Origin: Deferribacteres bacterium
Lineage (GTDB): Bacteria; Zhuqueibacterota; Zhuqueibacteria; Zhuqueibacterales; Geothermadaptataceae
Reading direction: 5' to 3'
Assembly (NCBI GenBank): GCA_020633655.1
Contig: JACKDF010000001.1
Span: forward strand, 310,001 to 374,000
Length of the DNA: 64,000 bases
Position 1 is the first letter of the stretch. Every line of letters begins with the position of its first letter. A program made the position numbers and the translations under genes. Shown piece after piece: positions 53,528 to 62,979 of this stretch. Below the pieces are notes generated by a model that made no database searches, had not been told where the DNA came from, and was given only the letters and a program-made list of their open reading frames with translations.

Positions 53528-54654
53528 GTGGAATTGATCACACATTGTTAGAATTTTACCTTATAAAAAAAGGTTGGACCAAGGTAGAAACAAACAGGGA
53601 AAGTATCGATATTTATATTGAACCCCATGTAGATATACCCTTTGAAATAATTCTTCCAAATCGAAAGTTTGAATCCGGGTATGATTTAAATATTAATGAT
53701 GCAATACGGATACTGTCAGAAATCGAAAATCGACCAGTTGAAAAAATGATTGAAACCATAAAGAAAATTGATCATGACTTTTACGACTTCAGAATAAAAA
53801 CCAATCAACAGGATTCCGTTTCCTTTGATTTATTAAATGAGTTACTTAATGTAAATCGACACGTTTTCAGTCAAGCTTCTCAAAAAGAAAATAGATTAGT
53901 TTATGACCGTATGGATTATACAAAAAAAAGGAATGCATTGAGTCCGAGGGATGCCGCTAAAAAATATATAAAAGATTGTCAGTTTACTCATACATGGAAA
54001 GGAAGTTTTGGAATTACAATTGAAACACCTTTATATCTTCCCAGCCTTGGATTAATAGAAGACATTCCTGAAAATACATCACGAAGGACGACAAAACGAA
54101 TTATTGATGGGTATATTCTTATTGAAAATGCAGTAATTGCAAATTCGTCGAGTTTCATTATTGATAATTCTGAAAATGAAGCAGATATTTTGGTTTTTGA
54201 GCGTCTGCCCGAACTTCAATCATCAATTAGAAGGGAGGAAATTGAAATTAGCGTTAATTTTTCGCCAATTTTAAAATTAGATAAAAAATATATTAAGATA
54301 CCAAGACCACATCTTAATTCTAAAGCGTTAAGAATTACCGAAGACGCGATAAATCAAGTTAAGTATACTGAGCAAGAGTTAGACATTGATCTAGTTGGTT
54401 TCCCAAAAACAATTCACGCATCTAAAGAGGATTTGTTAAAAGATACTGAAGGATCTAATCGTAGAGTCATTGTAGAAGGCGTAAGCAGAAAAATTAATCA
54501 TGTCTCTCTAAAAATGGATTTATCTTTGGAAGACTATAAAAAGGCAATTCGTGCCCAGGATGAAGTTCGAAATATTCGATTAAAATGTAGGGTAAAGAAA
54601 AAATCAAGGGGATGGGAAGTTGTAAATGTAGAATCCTTCGAATTACTTAATTAA
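53524..54654 (+). CDS. unknown partner of the DUF4365 protein
   Basis: A 376-residue leaderless protein that I do not recognise. The first 80 residues (LLEFYLIKKGWTKVE..., FEIILPNRKFESGYDLNINDAIRILSEIENRPVEKMIETI) look like a small alpha/beta domain that I have seen in unnamed bacterial proteins. The rest alternates beta strands and charged loops (FGITIETPLYLP, VIVEGVSRKINHVSLKM) and ends with RLKCRVKKKSRGWEVVNVESFEL. The AT-rich composition matches the upstream gene. No catalytic motif is evident. Likely functions with the DUF4365 protein, perhaps as its target-recognition or regulatory part. Confidence 0.7.
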   Translation: MSGIDHTLLEFYLIKKGWTKVETNRESIDIYIEPHVDIPFEIILPNRKFESGYDLNINDAIRILSEIENRPVEKMIETIKKIDHDFYDFRIKTNQQDSVSFDLLNELLNVNRHVFSQASQKENRLVYDRMDYTKKRNALSPRDAAKKYIKDCQFTHTWKGSFGITIETPLYLPSLGLIEDIPENTSRRTTKRIIDGYILIENAVIANSSSFIIDNSENEADILVFERLPELQSSIRREEIEISVNFSPILKLDKKYIKIPRPHLNSKALRITEDAINQVKYTEQELDIDLVGFPKTIHASKEDLLKDTEGSNRRVIVEGVSRKINHVSLKMDLSLEDYKKAIRAQDEVRNIRLKCRVKKKSRGWEVVNVESFELLN

Positions 54655-54749
54655 TCCTGTTTTCTACAAAAAAATATTTATTAGACAAAATAGTGTTATT
54701 ATTTTCTCTTCAACTTGGGAATTTCTTGAATTCCTCGATTAAGAACATA

Positions 54750-54784
54750 TTTTTGTTCACTACTCTTTTTTGTTCACCACTCTC
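54750..54784 (+). repeat. short direct repeat at island edge
   Basis: TTTTTGTTCACTACTC is followed at once by TTTTTTGTTCACCACTC, two near-identical copies. It lies downstream of the DUF4365 island and might mark an insertion edge, but could be slippage. Confidence 0.5.
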
Positions 54785-54874
54785 TTATTTTTTCCGACTA
54801 CAAGAAATATACTCCTTAAATCACATTTCCAACACATTGTTTGAGGATGTCTAATTAAAGCGAAAGGGATTGTG

Positions 54875-55690
54875 TTGAAACAAATGGCACTAAGCACTGC
54901 TATTGGTCTCCTGTTATGGACATCACACTTGATTTCCAGCTCAATATTTCAGACGCCTGTTCAATCAGAACATATTTTGTTAATAGCACACCGTGGCGGA
55001 ATCAGCCCCGAGGCACCGGAAAATTCGCTTTTAGCATTTAACAACGCTATTTCGCAAGGGGCTCATGTAATCGAGATTGATTTACGTTCTACGAAAGATG
55101 GTGAAATTGTAATCATGCACGACGCGACTGTTGATCGCACAACAAATGGCTCTGGAAAAGTATCTGACTTCACTTTGCAGCAACTTAAAAATCTTGATTT
55201 GGGACGTAGTGAACGCATACCAACCTACGAAGAAACCTTACAATTCGCATCGCAAAACAGTACCATTTTATTGCTCGATATAAAAGAAGCTTCCGAGGCT
55301 GCAAAACAAAAAATTGTCGAGCTAACGGAAAAATTTCATTCGGTTCTCAATGTCATCATCGGTGTGCGCAATCTCGCTGACCTTAAATTTTTTAAAACCG
55401 CAAATCACAATTTTCGATTGCTTGGCTTTGTGCAAAATCCAGAAGAGAGTGCGTTGTTTGTTAATGCTGGTGTGGATATAATTCGACTCTGGCCCAAATG
55501 GATCTACAAGGATCCAGGGCTGATCGATAAAATACATTCGATGGGAAAGCCGGTTTGGGTAACCGCTGGAAGTATTGACAAAAAGGAACTTGAGCAATTA
55601 ATCGAATTGGGTATTGATGGCGTCTTGCTTGACCGCATCGAAGTAGCGACAAAATTTCGTGCAGAAGAGCTGAAAAATCCCCCCAAATAA
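54875..55690 (+). CDS. glycerophosphodiester phosphodiesterase
   Basis: About 271 residues. An N-terminal hydrophobic segment (STAIGLLLWTSHLISSS) suggests export. The GDPD signature is AHRGGISPEAPENSLLAF, EIDLRSTKDGEIVIMHDATVDRTTNG, with the metal-site residues and histidines, and the end GIDGVLLDRIE. It cleaves glycerophosphodiesters, releasing glycerol-3-phosphate. It starts at GTG or TTG (I prefer TTG at 54875, six bases after AAAGGG). Convergent with the chemoreceptor. Confidence 0.9.
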   Translation: MKQMALSTAIGLLLWTSHLISSSIFQTPVQSEHILLIAHRGGISPEAPENSLLAFNNAISQGAHVIEIDLRSTKDGEIVIMHDATVDRTTNGSGKVSDFTLQQLKNLDLGRSERIPTYEETLQFASQNSTILLLDIKEASEAAKQKIVELTEKFHSVLNVIIGVRNLADLKFFKTANHNFRLLGFVQNPEESALFVNAGVDIIRLWPKWIYKDPGLIDKIHSMGKPVWVTAGSIDKKELEQLIELGIDGVLLDRIEVATKFRAEELKNPPK

Positions 55691-55693
55691 TTA

Positions 55694-57535
55694 TTAATCA
55701 AATACGAATGTTTCTTTTTTTGAATTCGTGTTTTGCATGTCTTTCACTCTGGAACCTTGTGAAATGAAATCTCCGCTTACCGGAATGGAAGCCGCATCAA
55801 GCTGGAAATTATCGACAACATTGTTCAGCTCTGTCATAAGAATGTTGAGTTCCTTGGTCAAATCGGCGATTTTTTGCGAATTCTCCGACTGACGCTGAGT
55901 TATGGTGTGAATTGCATCAACATTTTGGGAAATTTGTGTGCTCGTTGAAGCCTGCTCCTCACTTGCTGTGGCCACTTGTGCGATCACTTCAATGACATTT
56001 TCTGAATCATTGATAATTTCATTAAGGGAAACACCAGCCTGGTCAATGAGTGATTTCCCCTGATTCACTTCTTCCGTTGCATGGTGCATGGCATCAACAG
56101 CGCTTTGGGTATCATTTTGCATTTGCTGAATCTTGTTCGCGATTTCCTGGGTGGAATATGTTGTCCGCTCCGAGAGTTTTCTCACTTCATCTGCGACCAC
56201 CGTAAATCCCCTGCCCTGTTCTCCTGCCCGAGCTGCTTCGATTGCTGCATTCAGCGCCAGCAGGTTCGTTTGGTCTGCGATTTCGTTTATCACCTCAATA
56301 ATATCCCCAATCTGTGTACTGCTGTTATTGAGCGATTGTACCGTCTGAGCAGATTTATTCACCACTTCAGCAATTTTATTTATCTCTTTAATGGCTTCAG
56401 CTACGGTTTTGCCGCCAGCGGTTGCCCGGCTGCCGGATTGCTCCGCTATCTTGCTTGCAGCAAGCGCATTCGTCGCATTCTCGGAAATCGTGTTGCTCAT
56501 TTCTTCAATCGCTGAGGAGACTTCAAGGGTTTGCATTGCTTGTTGTGATGCACCCGAGGTTAATTCCTCGGTGTTTACGGTGATTGTGCCCACTGCCCCT
56601 GATACGGCTTTTACAACTTCCGTAACTTTTAACATGGCGTTGTGGGTTTGTGCAATTGCGTTATTTATACCATGGAAAAGATTGCTGATAATGTCACCAC
56701 GATCCTGAAACCGCATCGTTGTTGTCAGGTCGCCCTGGGCAAACCGATTGATATGCGCCAACAAGCCATCAACGCTTGTAGCCAAATAGTGGCGTTCGTT
56801 TTCCGCCTTGGCTACGGCTTCTTCTACCTGCTTTTCGACATTCGCTTTGGCTGAATGCACTTCCTCCATCAATTTTTGTAAATTTTCTGCCATGAGATTA
56901 AACGTTTCACCCAAATCCTCAATTTCATCATGCGTGTTGATATTCACCCGGGAATTCATATCCCCGGAGCTCAGTTTTTCTGCAGCCTCTTTCAAAATGA
57001 TGATGGGATTTATGATTTTTTTCCCTAAAAACGTTGCGAGGAGCGTGCTGATACCGATTGCAAAAACAGCAAATATGAGTGCTGTATATTGAATCGAATG
57101 GATACTGCTTTGAATCTTTTGTGTTGAACAACCAATGATAATTTCACCCTCCAGGGCATTGGTTTTCAGCTGCGATTTGGTGATGAGAAGCGTATCCGAG
57201 GATGCTTCAGTTAAATCAACGGCAATCCCTTTTGGATAGGTTGCGAGAATCTCCCCAGAAGATACCAGGGCGACGTATCTTATTTCGGGTTCATTTTTAG
57301 CGAAATTCATGGCTTTTTCTGCTGCAGAAAGATCACCACTTTCAAGGCCAATTGTGACACCGGTGGAGATTGCATCCGCAATTGTAACCAATACTTTTTC
57401 AAAATTTTTTACTAATTGTTTTTTCTGTTTGGAGGGGAAGAAAAATGCGGCAAAAAGTGCAACAATTGTTATGAGACTTATAAAAAGAACCAGTATTTTT
57501 CTTTGTAGTGGCATTCGATTTACACTAAAACCCAT
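55694..57535 (-). CDS. methyl-accepting chemotaxis protein
   Basis: About 613 residues. Membrane helices are near 12-33 (ILVLFISLITIVALFAAFFF) and 150-172 (YTALIFAVFAIGISTLLATFLG) enclosing a sensor of only about 115 residues. A HAMP and a second HAMP-like stretch follow, then the tip NEIADQTNLLALNAAIEAAR... with VRKLSERT. No terminal pentapeptide. It is the third gene of the porin / binding protein / receptor set on the minus strand. The ATG at 57535 with AGGA upstream is preferred over 57622. Confidence 0.92.
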   Translation of the reverse strand: MGFSVNRMPLQRKILVLFISLITIVALFAAFFFPSKQKKQLVKNFEKVLVTIADAISTGVTIGLESGDLSAAEKAMNFAKNEPEIRYVALVSSGEILATYPKGIAVDLTEASSDTLLITKSQLKTNALEGEIIIGCSTQKIQSSIHSIQYTALIFAVFAIGISTLLATFLGKKIINPIIILKEAAEKLSSGDMNSRVNINTHDEIEDLGETFNLMAENLQKLMEEVHSAKANVEKQVEEAVAKAENERHYLATSVDGLLAHINRFAQGDLTTTMRFQDRGDIISNLFHGINNAIAQTHNAMLKVTEVVKAVSGAVGTITVNTEELTSGASQQAMQTLEVSSAIEEMSNTISENATNALAASKIAEQSGSRATAGGKTVAEAIKEINKIAEVVNKSAQTVQSLNNSSTQIGDIIEVINEIADQTNLLALNAAIEAARAGEQGRGFTVVADEVRKLSERTTYSTQEIANKIQQMQNDTQSAVDAMHHATEEVNQGKSLIDQAGVSLNEIINDSENVIEVIAQVATASEEQASTSTQISQNVDAIHTITQRQSENSQKIADLTKELNILMTELNNVVDNFQLDAASIPVSGDFISQGSRVKDMQNTNSKKETFVFD

Positions 57536-57639
57536 TTCACCATTCCTGCATAAATGATCATTTATATTTTTTATGGTACAGTTACAAACACTAAAGTAAA
57601 ATCCGGGCTTTGCATATCTCACTTTATTTTGAAGGAGTC

Positions 57640-57790
57640 TGCGGCGAGACTGGCGAAAATAGCTCAGGTTCGGCCCCTGAGCTTGGCAAAGGGCACGAAT
57701 TTGAGCGTGGAATCGAGCGTTTCGACACTTCGACTTTACTCAGTGCAGGCAGGCTCAACGTCCGGTTTATCCCTTTTAACAGTCTCGGCC
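57640..57790. repeat. GC-rich intergenic repeat-like block
   Basis: It contains an 8-bp hairpin AGCTCAGG (57661-57668) / CCTGAGCT (57676-57683) and the phrase CGTTTCGACACTTCGACTTTACTCAGTG, of the kind found in dispersed intergenic repeats in many genomes. No second copy is visible here. It sits between the binding-protein stop and the receptor. Confidence 0.45.
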
Positions 57791-57798
57791 GAGTTCAC

Positions 57799-58242
57799 TC
57801 ATTCAAGTTTGAGAAGTACTTTTACTTTATCGTTCACCGAGGAAGAAGCGATAAATCCAATGGCATTTTTATCCTCGCTCAGAATTTTCAGCACGGCCTC
57901 ATCGCTTGTGCATTTTACAGGCGCACTTGCCTGGCCTGAGAGCACGAGTTTTGTCCACTGCAACCGTACTTTCATAACAGGTTGATTCAATAATTTTTTA
58001 TAGAAATCAGCCGTAATTTTTGCATCCGGTTGGTCAACAACTTTAATTGCTGAACCATCTTCCCAACGCAGTTTTGTTCCTGAGAAAATATCCTTTATTT
58101 CCTTTTCACTGGCTTTAACCGTTGAAGATTTATCAACGACGACACTCACCTGCGCCTGTGCTGAAGAAATGAGACTAAAGGCGATTAACAGAAAGAAGGC
58201 AAGTGCAATTATAGTCTGGAGTTTCAGCATCCTTTTTATCAT
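57799..58242 (-). CDS. short PstS-like periplasmic binding protein
   Basis: A 147-residue exported protein; signal peptide ends near SSAQAQ. The sequence VVDKSSTVKASEKEIKDIFSGTKLRWEDGSAIKVVDQPD, then ILSEDKNAIGFIASSSVNDKVKVL, matches one lobe of PBP/PstS-type proteins, about half the usual length. It starts with AAGGAG nine bases before the ATG. It lies between a porin and a chemoreceptor gene, as does the larger PstS-like gene at 8208. Confidence 0.8.
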   Translation of the reverse strand: MIKRMLKLQTIIALAFFLLIAFSLISSAQAQVSVVVDKSSTVKASEKEIKDIFSGTKLRWEDGSAIKVVDQPDAKITADFYKKLLNQPVMKVRLQWTKLVLSGQASAPVKCTSDEAVLKILSEDKNAIGFIASSSVNDKVKVLLKLE

Positions 58243-58306
58243 TTTGTTTAACTCCTTAGATGTATTTTAAAATCAAATATGAAAATTCTATTAGGCATAC
58301 CAAGGG

Positions 58307-59533
58307 TCATTGCCCGAAAATATAAGAGATATCGAAGCGAATTTCCGGATAACTATTATTTTCACCATTGAGTTTTTGAAAATGCGCACTCCCATCCAAT
58401 TTTACAGCAACTTGAGGAATTGGGCGGAAAATGATACCAATAGTGCCTTTTTTGAATTTACCGTCGTCTGCGAGTCCGGCTTCATTGTCACCACCCCAAC
58501 TTTTGCTTTTTATCGTTTCCGGATTCTCGTAATAGTCCCACTGGAAGTATGGTGTAAATTCACCCTTCATAGTATATATGGAATAACCGGCACGAGCATA
58601 AAAGGTTTTTACATCGTAATCGCCCACAGTATTGACGTTGGATTCTGTTACGGCACCAGTCGGATTTGTTAAGAAACGTGCACGTTGCGCATCATTTACA
58701 CCGGCAGAATTAACGACCATGACAACACTTGCCGGATCTCTGACCGCATCGTGGGCTGAAGTCCAGAATGCCCCTTGCAACTGAAAATTGGACACATGCC
58801 CTTCGGCATAGCCACCAAATACCGAAAACTCATCGCTTGCCATCCACGGAAGAACACCACTTTTCGGTGAACCGCTGCCCAGGGAGACGTCGGAACTGGT
58901 TTTGCCACCAGAAGTATAGCCCGAGAGTCCAACTTTCAAGTCCCCCCCATTCACGATATAGTTTACGTCCCAACCTAAGGGGAACATATCCTTGGCAGGT
59001 CCACCCTCACCGTTATCCGTCGATAAACTGTAATTGAGTTTTCCGGTGCCTGCTTGAGCAGAACCCAGTAACATGAACGATGTCGTGCGTGAGACGATGA
59101 GATGGTCGCCATCAAAGAGCTCTGGTGGTTCAATGCCTAAATAGGTGGGCACGGCATCGAGAATTTCATTGTATAATCCGAATTTACGATATATTTTTCC
59201 AAACCGTACACTGAACAGAGTGGATGCCGTATATTCGCCCCAGAAGTTTGAGAGCTGGACATTGCTGGCGCCTGCACCATTGAAGTTGATAAACACCTTG
59301 AATTTATTTGCGACCTGATGTTGCATCATCAAATTGAAAAATGGATAACTCCATTCTGCTGGTGCGCTTTCTTTTACAATTGAACCATTCTGCACACTGG
59401 GCTCAGAAAATACTTTTTCGAGGCGGGTGGAAAAATAGCCATAAATATGGAGATTTTCCTGTGAAAATGCGGTACCTGCGAAGAGTACCAACATCATTAT
59501 TATTATAAAAAATATTCCTTGTTTGCGTTTCAT
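58307..59533 (-). CDS. outer-membrane porin-like protein
   Basis: About 408 residues; signal peptide ends near AGTAFSQ. The mature protein is an outer-membrane barrel: YGYFSTRLEKVFSEPS, FNLMMQHQVANKFKVFINFNGA, SVRFGKIYRKFGLYN (the porin FGK...G pattern), and strands ending EIRFDISYIFGQ. It lies first in the minus-strand set porin, binding protein, chemoreceptor. Start at 59533, with GGAGAAGG upstream. Confidence 0.82.
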   Translation of the reverse strand: MKRKQGIFFIIIMMLVLFAGTAFSQENLHIYGYFSTRLEKVFSEPSVQNGSIVKESAPAEWSYPFFNLMMQHQVANKFKVFINFNGAGASNVQLSNFWGEYTASTLFSVRFGKIYRKFGLYNEILDAVPTYLGIEPPELFDGDHLIVSRTTSFMLLGSAQAGTGKLNYSLSTDNGEGGPAKDMFPLGWDVNYIVNGGDLKVGLSGYTSGGKTSSDVSLGSGSPKSGVLPWMASDEFSVFGGYAEGHVSNFQLQGAFWTSAHDAVRDPASVVMVVNSAGVNDAQRARFLTNPTGAVTESNVNTVGDYDVKTFYARAGYSIYTMKGEFTPYFQWDYYENPETIKSKSWGGDNEAGLADDGKFKKGTIGIIFRPIPQVAVKLDGSAHFQKLNGENNSYPEIRFDISYIFGQ

Positions 59534-59818
59534 AGCCTTCTCCATTGATAAAATCGATTTGAATTTGTGGCAGCGATAATTTCACAACAGAATAACGCTG
59601 TTATTGCTCATGAAGTTATCGCAGTGCGCATTTCCTGGTATGTGTTTCAAAAAACTGATTATCAAATTTAATGAGAACTTGTAGCCAGAATTATCGGAAA
59701 TGCATAATTCAGCGACCGGTTTTATGAAGATTTTATAATAATAACTTTTTGTAGCGATAGCGATTTCGAGCTTAATTTTAGCACGGAACACCATTCATCA
59801 CAAGGGAAGGATCAATTA

Positions 59819-60139
59819 TTGAAATTCCAGATTCCGCACATGCTTTTTATTTCCTTTTCATTGATTTTCTCCTGCTTTGTAATTACCTCTCATCGTGAGC
59901 CAGGTTCCCAACACATCGCAAACCACTCCACCGAAGGCCGTTTCGATGAGAAATCAAAAACACTAAATGGCAAAGAAAGTTTAAACCGGCCCAATACCAC
60001 CGATGCGCCAACGACGAAAATACAAATTCAAGGTTTCTGCGAGAGTACGGTGAGGTTCACAAAGACTCGCACGGGAATTGCGGATACTGACAAAACAAGT
60101 AAACGTATGACAATAAAGGAATTCTGCTATGTCTGCTAA
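59819..60139 (+). CDS. possible small secreted protein upstream of fucosidase
   Basis: A 106-residue frame starting at TTG with AAGGGAAGGA upstream. It opens with a signal-like helix (HMLFISFSLIFSCFVITS) followed by a polar, repeat-free chain with no known family. It overlaps the fucosidase start by 11 bases. It could be a real coupled gene or a leader; evidence is thin. Confidence 0.4.
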   Translation: MKFQIPHMLFISFSLIFSCFVITSHREPGSQHIANHSTEGRFDEKSKTLNGKESLNRPNTTDAPTTKIQIQGFCESTVRFTKTRTGIADTDKTSKRMTIKEFCYVC

Positions 60140-61610
60140 ATTAATAGTGCACCACCTTTTTCTAATTTTGGCTCCGGGGATTTTTCTTGTTTCCTGCTCC
60201 TACCAATCCCCAGACATCACCCCAAACAACGTGGTCCCAAGCCCACAACAAATTGCCTATCAGGAAATGGAGCTGATTGGATTTGTCCATTTCACCGTAA
60301 ACACCTTCACCGATAAAGAATGGGGCTTTGGCGATGAATCACCCGCGATTTTCAATCCAGGTTCGTTGGATACGCGGCAGTGGGCGCGAGTGGCAAAAGC
60401 AGCTGGACTGAAGGAACTAATCCTAACCGCCAAGCACCACGACGGATTTTGCCTTTGGCCGAGCAAGTACACGGAGCATTCCGTTAAAAACAGCCCGTGG
60501 AAAAACGGTCATGGCGATGTCGTGCGCGATTTCGTCGATGCATGCCGGGAATACGGATTGAAGGTCGGATTGTATCTGTCTCCCTGGGATCGCAACCATG
60601 CGGACTACGGTAAGCCGGAGTACCTCACTTACTACAGAAATCAGTTACGGGAATTGCTGACGGAATATGGTGAAATTTCAGAAATCTGGTTTGATGGTGC
60701 CAACGGTGGGGATGGCTACTATGGCGGTGTCAATGAGGAAAGGCGCATAGATCGTGAGACGTATTATAATTGGCCGGAAGTATGGCAATTCGTCAAAAAG
60801 CTGCAACCCAATGTGCTGATTTTTTCCGATGCAGGACCCGACATTCGCTGGATCGGGAATGAACACGGTTTTGCCGGAGAAACCAACTGGAGCCTGATCG
60901 ATGCCAGCAAAGTCACCGTTGGCGCCGCGGATACGAAATACCTGAATTCCGGCGATCCCAAGGGTACAAGCTGGATAGCCGGCGAATGCGATGTGTCGAT
61001 ACGGCCAGGTTGGTTTTATCATTCGGATCAGGATGACAAAGTCAAATCACCTCAGGAATTGGTGGATATTTATTACAAATCCGTCGGCCGCAATGGCACT
61101 TTCTTACTCAATATTCCTCCGGATAAAAGAGGGCTGTTTCACGAAAATGACGTGGCCTCGTTAAACGAATTCCAGCGAATTGTCCATGAGACATTCAAAA
61201 AAAATCTAGCAATCGGAAAACCCGTACATGCAAATAGCTTGCAGACAGACCAGGAAAAATTCGCAGCGGATAATATCACTGACGAAAGTTTATCAAGTTA
61301 CTGGGCAGCTGGTGAGGGCATCATAAATGCATCCCTCGAAATTAATTTGGGTAGTCCGGCAATTTTTGACCGCCTCATGCTTCAGGAACCAATTCGCTTC
61401 GGCCAACGCATTCGTGAATTTTCCGTAAAATGTTGGATCGATGGTGCATGGCAGGAAATCACCCGGGGAACAACCGTTGGTTATAAACGCCTTCTGCGAA
61501 TTGATCCAATCGAAACCAACAAAGTGAAACTTAACATCCTCGATGCGGACAATACACCTGCGATTTCGAATTTTGGGTTGTTTAAAGCGTCGGAGGGGGA
61601 AAAGCAATGA
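60129..61610 (+). CDS. alpha-L-fucosidase, GH29
   Basis: A 493-residue lipoprotein (LVSC, C23). GH29 shows in ILTAKHHDGFCLWPSKYT (H103-H104) and the nucleophile D189 in EIWFDGANGG. The last 140 residues form an F5/8-type C (CBM32-like) carbohydrate-binding end (NLAIGKPVHANS, ADNITDESLSSYWAAG). It removes terminal L-fucose from glycans outside the cytoplasm. The window holds no other fucose gene. Confidence 0.93.
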   Translation: MSAKLIVHHLFLILAPGIFLVSCSYQSPDITPNNVVPSPQQIAYQEMELIGFVHFTVNTFTDKEWGFGDESPAIFNPGSLDTRQWARVAKAAGLKELILTAKHHDGFCLWPSKYTEHSVKNSPWKNGHGDVVRDFVDACREYGLKVGLYLSPWDRNHADYGKPEYLTYYRNQLRELLTEYGEISEIWFDGANGGDGYYGGVNEERRIDRETYYNWPEVWQFVKKLQPNVLIFSDAGPDIRWIGNEHGFAGETNWSLIDASKVTVGAADTKYLNSGDPKGTSWIAGECDVSIRPGWFYHSDQDDKVKSPQELVDIYYKSVGRNGTFLLNIPPDKRGLFHENDVASLNEFQRIVHETFKKNLAIGKPVHANSLQTDQEKFAADNITDESLSSYWAAGEGIINASLEINLGSPAIFDRLMLQEPIRFGQRIREFSVKCWIDGAWQEITRGTTVGYKRLLRIDPIETNKVKLNILDADNTPAISNFGLFKASEGEKQ

Positions 61611-61611
61611 A

Positions 61612-61652
61612 TAAAAAAGAGCGGCTCCGACACCGAAATGCCGGACCCGCTC
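61612..61652 (-). terminator. intrinsic terminator after the cyclic 2,3-DPG synthetase-like gene
   Basis: On the minus strand GAGCGGGTCCGGC pairs with GTCGGAGCCGCTC (two mismatches), followed by TTTTTT. It lies between the convergent fucosidase and GTPase genes. Confidence 0.75.
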
Positions 61653-61665
61653 GCACCAACCGTTT

Positions 61666-62979
61666 TTAAAATTTTTCTTTGATCAGATCATCCAGTCTTG
61701 GCTGGCCGATTTCCTGCAAATCGTAAGTTACTCGCGTCGCAGGTTTGTTCATTTTTACGATTTTACGCAAATCGATCGGTGTACCGACGACGATAGCATC
61801 GCAATCGGTGGCGTTGATCGTGGCTTCGAGATCGCGGACTTGCTGTGCCCCGTAACCCATTGCCGGAAGCAACGCGCCGATTCCGCTGTATTTCTTGAAC
61901 GTATCCACCAGACTGCCTCTCAAATAGGGCCGTGGATCGATTATCCCGGCTGCACCAAATTTTTTCGCCGCAACGATGCCGGCACCATATTTCATCTCAC
62001 CGTGGGTCAGTGTCGGGCCGTCTTCCACCACCAGCACCCGTTTGCCACGGATAATTGACGGATCGTCCACGGCAATCGGTGATGCGCCTTCGACGACGGT
62101 TGCACCCGGATTCACGCGCTGAATGACATCGCGCAGGCTCGCCACATCCTCCGGTTTCGCCGAATCGATTTTGTTGATGACGATTATATCGGCCAGGCGC
62201 ATATTCGTCTCGCCGGGATAGTACTTTTCTTCATGTCCCGGGCGCAGTGGATCGACGACGGTAATGGCGAGATCTGGAGTATAAAACGGTGTATCGTTGT
62301 TGCCGCCATCCCACAAAATCACATCGACTTCTTTTTCTGCTTCGCGTATGATTGCCTCGTAATCGACGCCAGCGAAAACAAGGATACCCTTGCTGATATG
62401 CGGCTCATATTCTTCCATTTCCTCGATTGTGCATTTGTGTTTTATCATGTCTTCGTAAGAACCAAATCGTTGTACGCGTTGGGCAGCGAGGTCTCCGTAA
62501 GGCATGGGATGGCGAATTGCAGCGACTTTTTTACCCATTGCCTGCAGGATTTCTGCCACACGACGCGTTGTCTGGCTCTTGCCACAACCCGTACGAACAG
62601 CACAAATAGAAATCACCGGCTTGCTCGATTTAATCATTGTATTCGTTGCGCTCAACATGGTAAAATCCGCACCGACTGCATTCACCAGAGAACCGGCGTG
62701 CATCACATATTCGTGGGGAACATCCGAATAGGAAAATACGACTTCATCGACATTATGCTCATGAATCAGATTTTCCAATTCGGCTTCATCGTGAATAGGA
62801 ATGCCGTTGGGATAGAATTTACCTGCGAGTTCTGCCGGATAAACACGGCCTTCGATATCCGGGATTTGTGTTGCGGTGAAAGCGACCACTTCATAGTTTT
62901 CGTTGTCGCGAAAACGAACGTTGAAATTGTGAAAATCACGGCCAGCCGCGCCCATGATCAGGATTTTTCGTTTTGCCAT
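61666..62979 (-). CDS. cyclic 2,3-diphosphoglycerate synthetase-like GTPase
   Basis: A 437-residue cytoplasmic protein resembling archaeal CpgS. It opens with a Rossmann-like KILIMGAAGRDFHNFN, then has a P-loop-like CAVRTGCGKSQTTRRVAE and DGGNNDTPFYTPDLAITVVD, followed by IVINKIDSAKPED (NKxD-like) and VEDGPTLTHGEM. AAAGGAG precedes the ATG at 62979. In methanogens this enzyme makes a thermoprotectant; in bacteria the role is not known. The gene stands alone. Confidence 0.85.
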   Translation of the reverse strand: MAKRKILIMGAAGRDFHNFNVRFRDNENYEVVAFTATQIPDIEGRVYPAELAGKFYPNGIPIHDEAELENLIHEHNVDEVVFSYSDVPHEYVMHAGSLVNAVGADFTMLSATNTMIKSSKPVISICAVRTGCGKSQTTRRVAEILQAMGKKVAAIRHPMPYGDLAAQRVQRFGSYEDMIKHKCTIEEMEEYEPHISKGILVFAGVDYEAIIREAEKEVDVILWDGGNNDTPFYTPDLAITVVDPLRPGHEEKYYPGETNMRLADIIVINKIDSAKPEDVASLRDVIQRVNPGATVVEGASPIAVDDPSIIRGKRVLVVEDGPTLTHGEMKYGAGIVAAKKFGAAGIIDPRPYLRGSLVDTFKKYSGIGALLPAMGYGAQQVRDLEATINATDCDAIVVGTPIDLRKIVKMNKPATRVTYDLQEIGQPRLDDLIKEKF

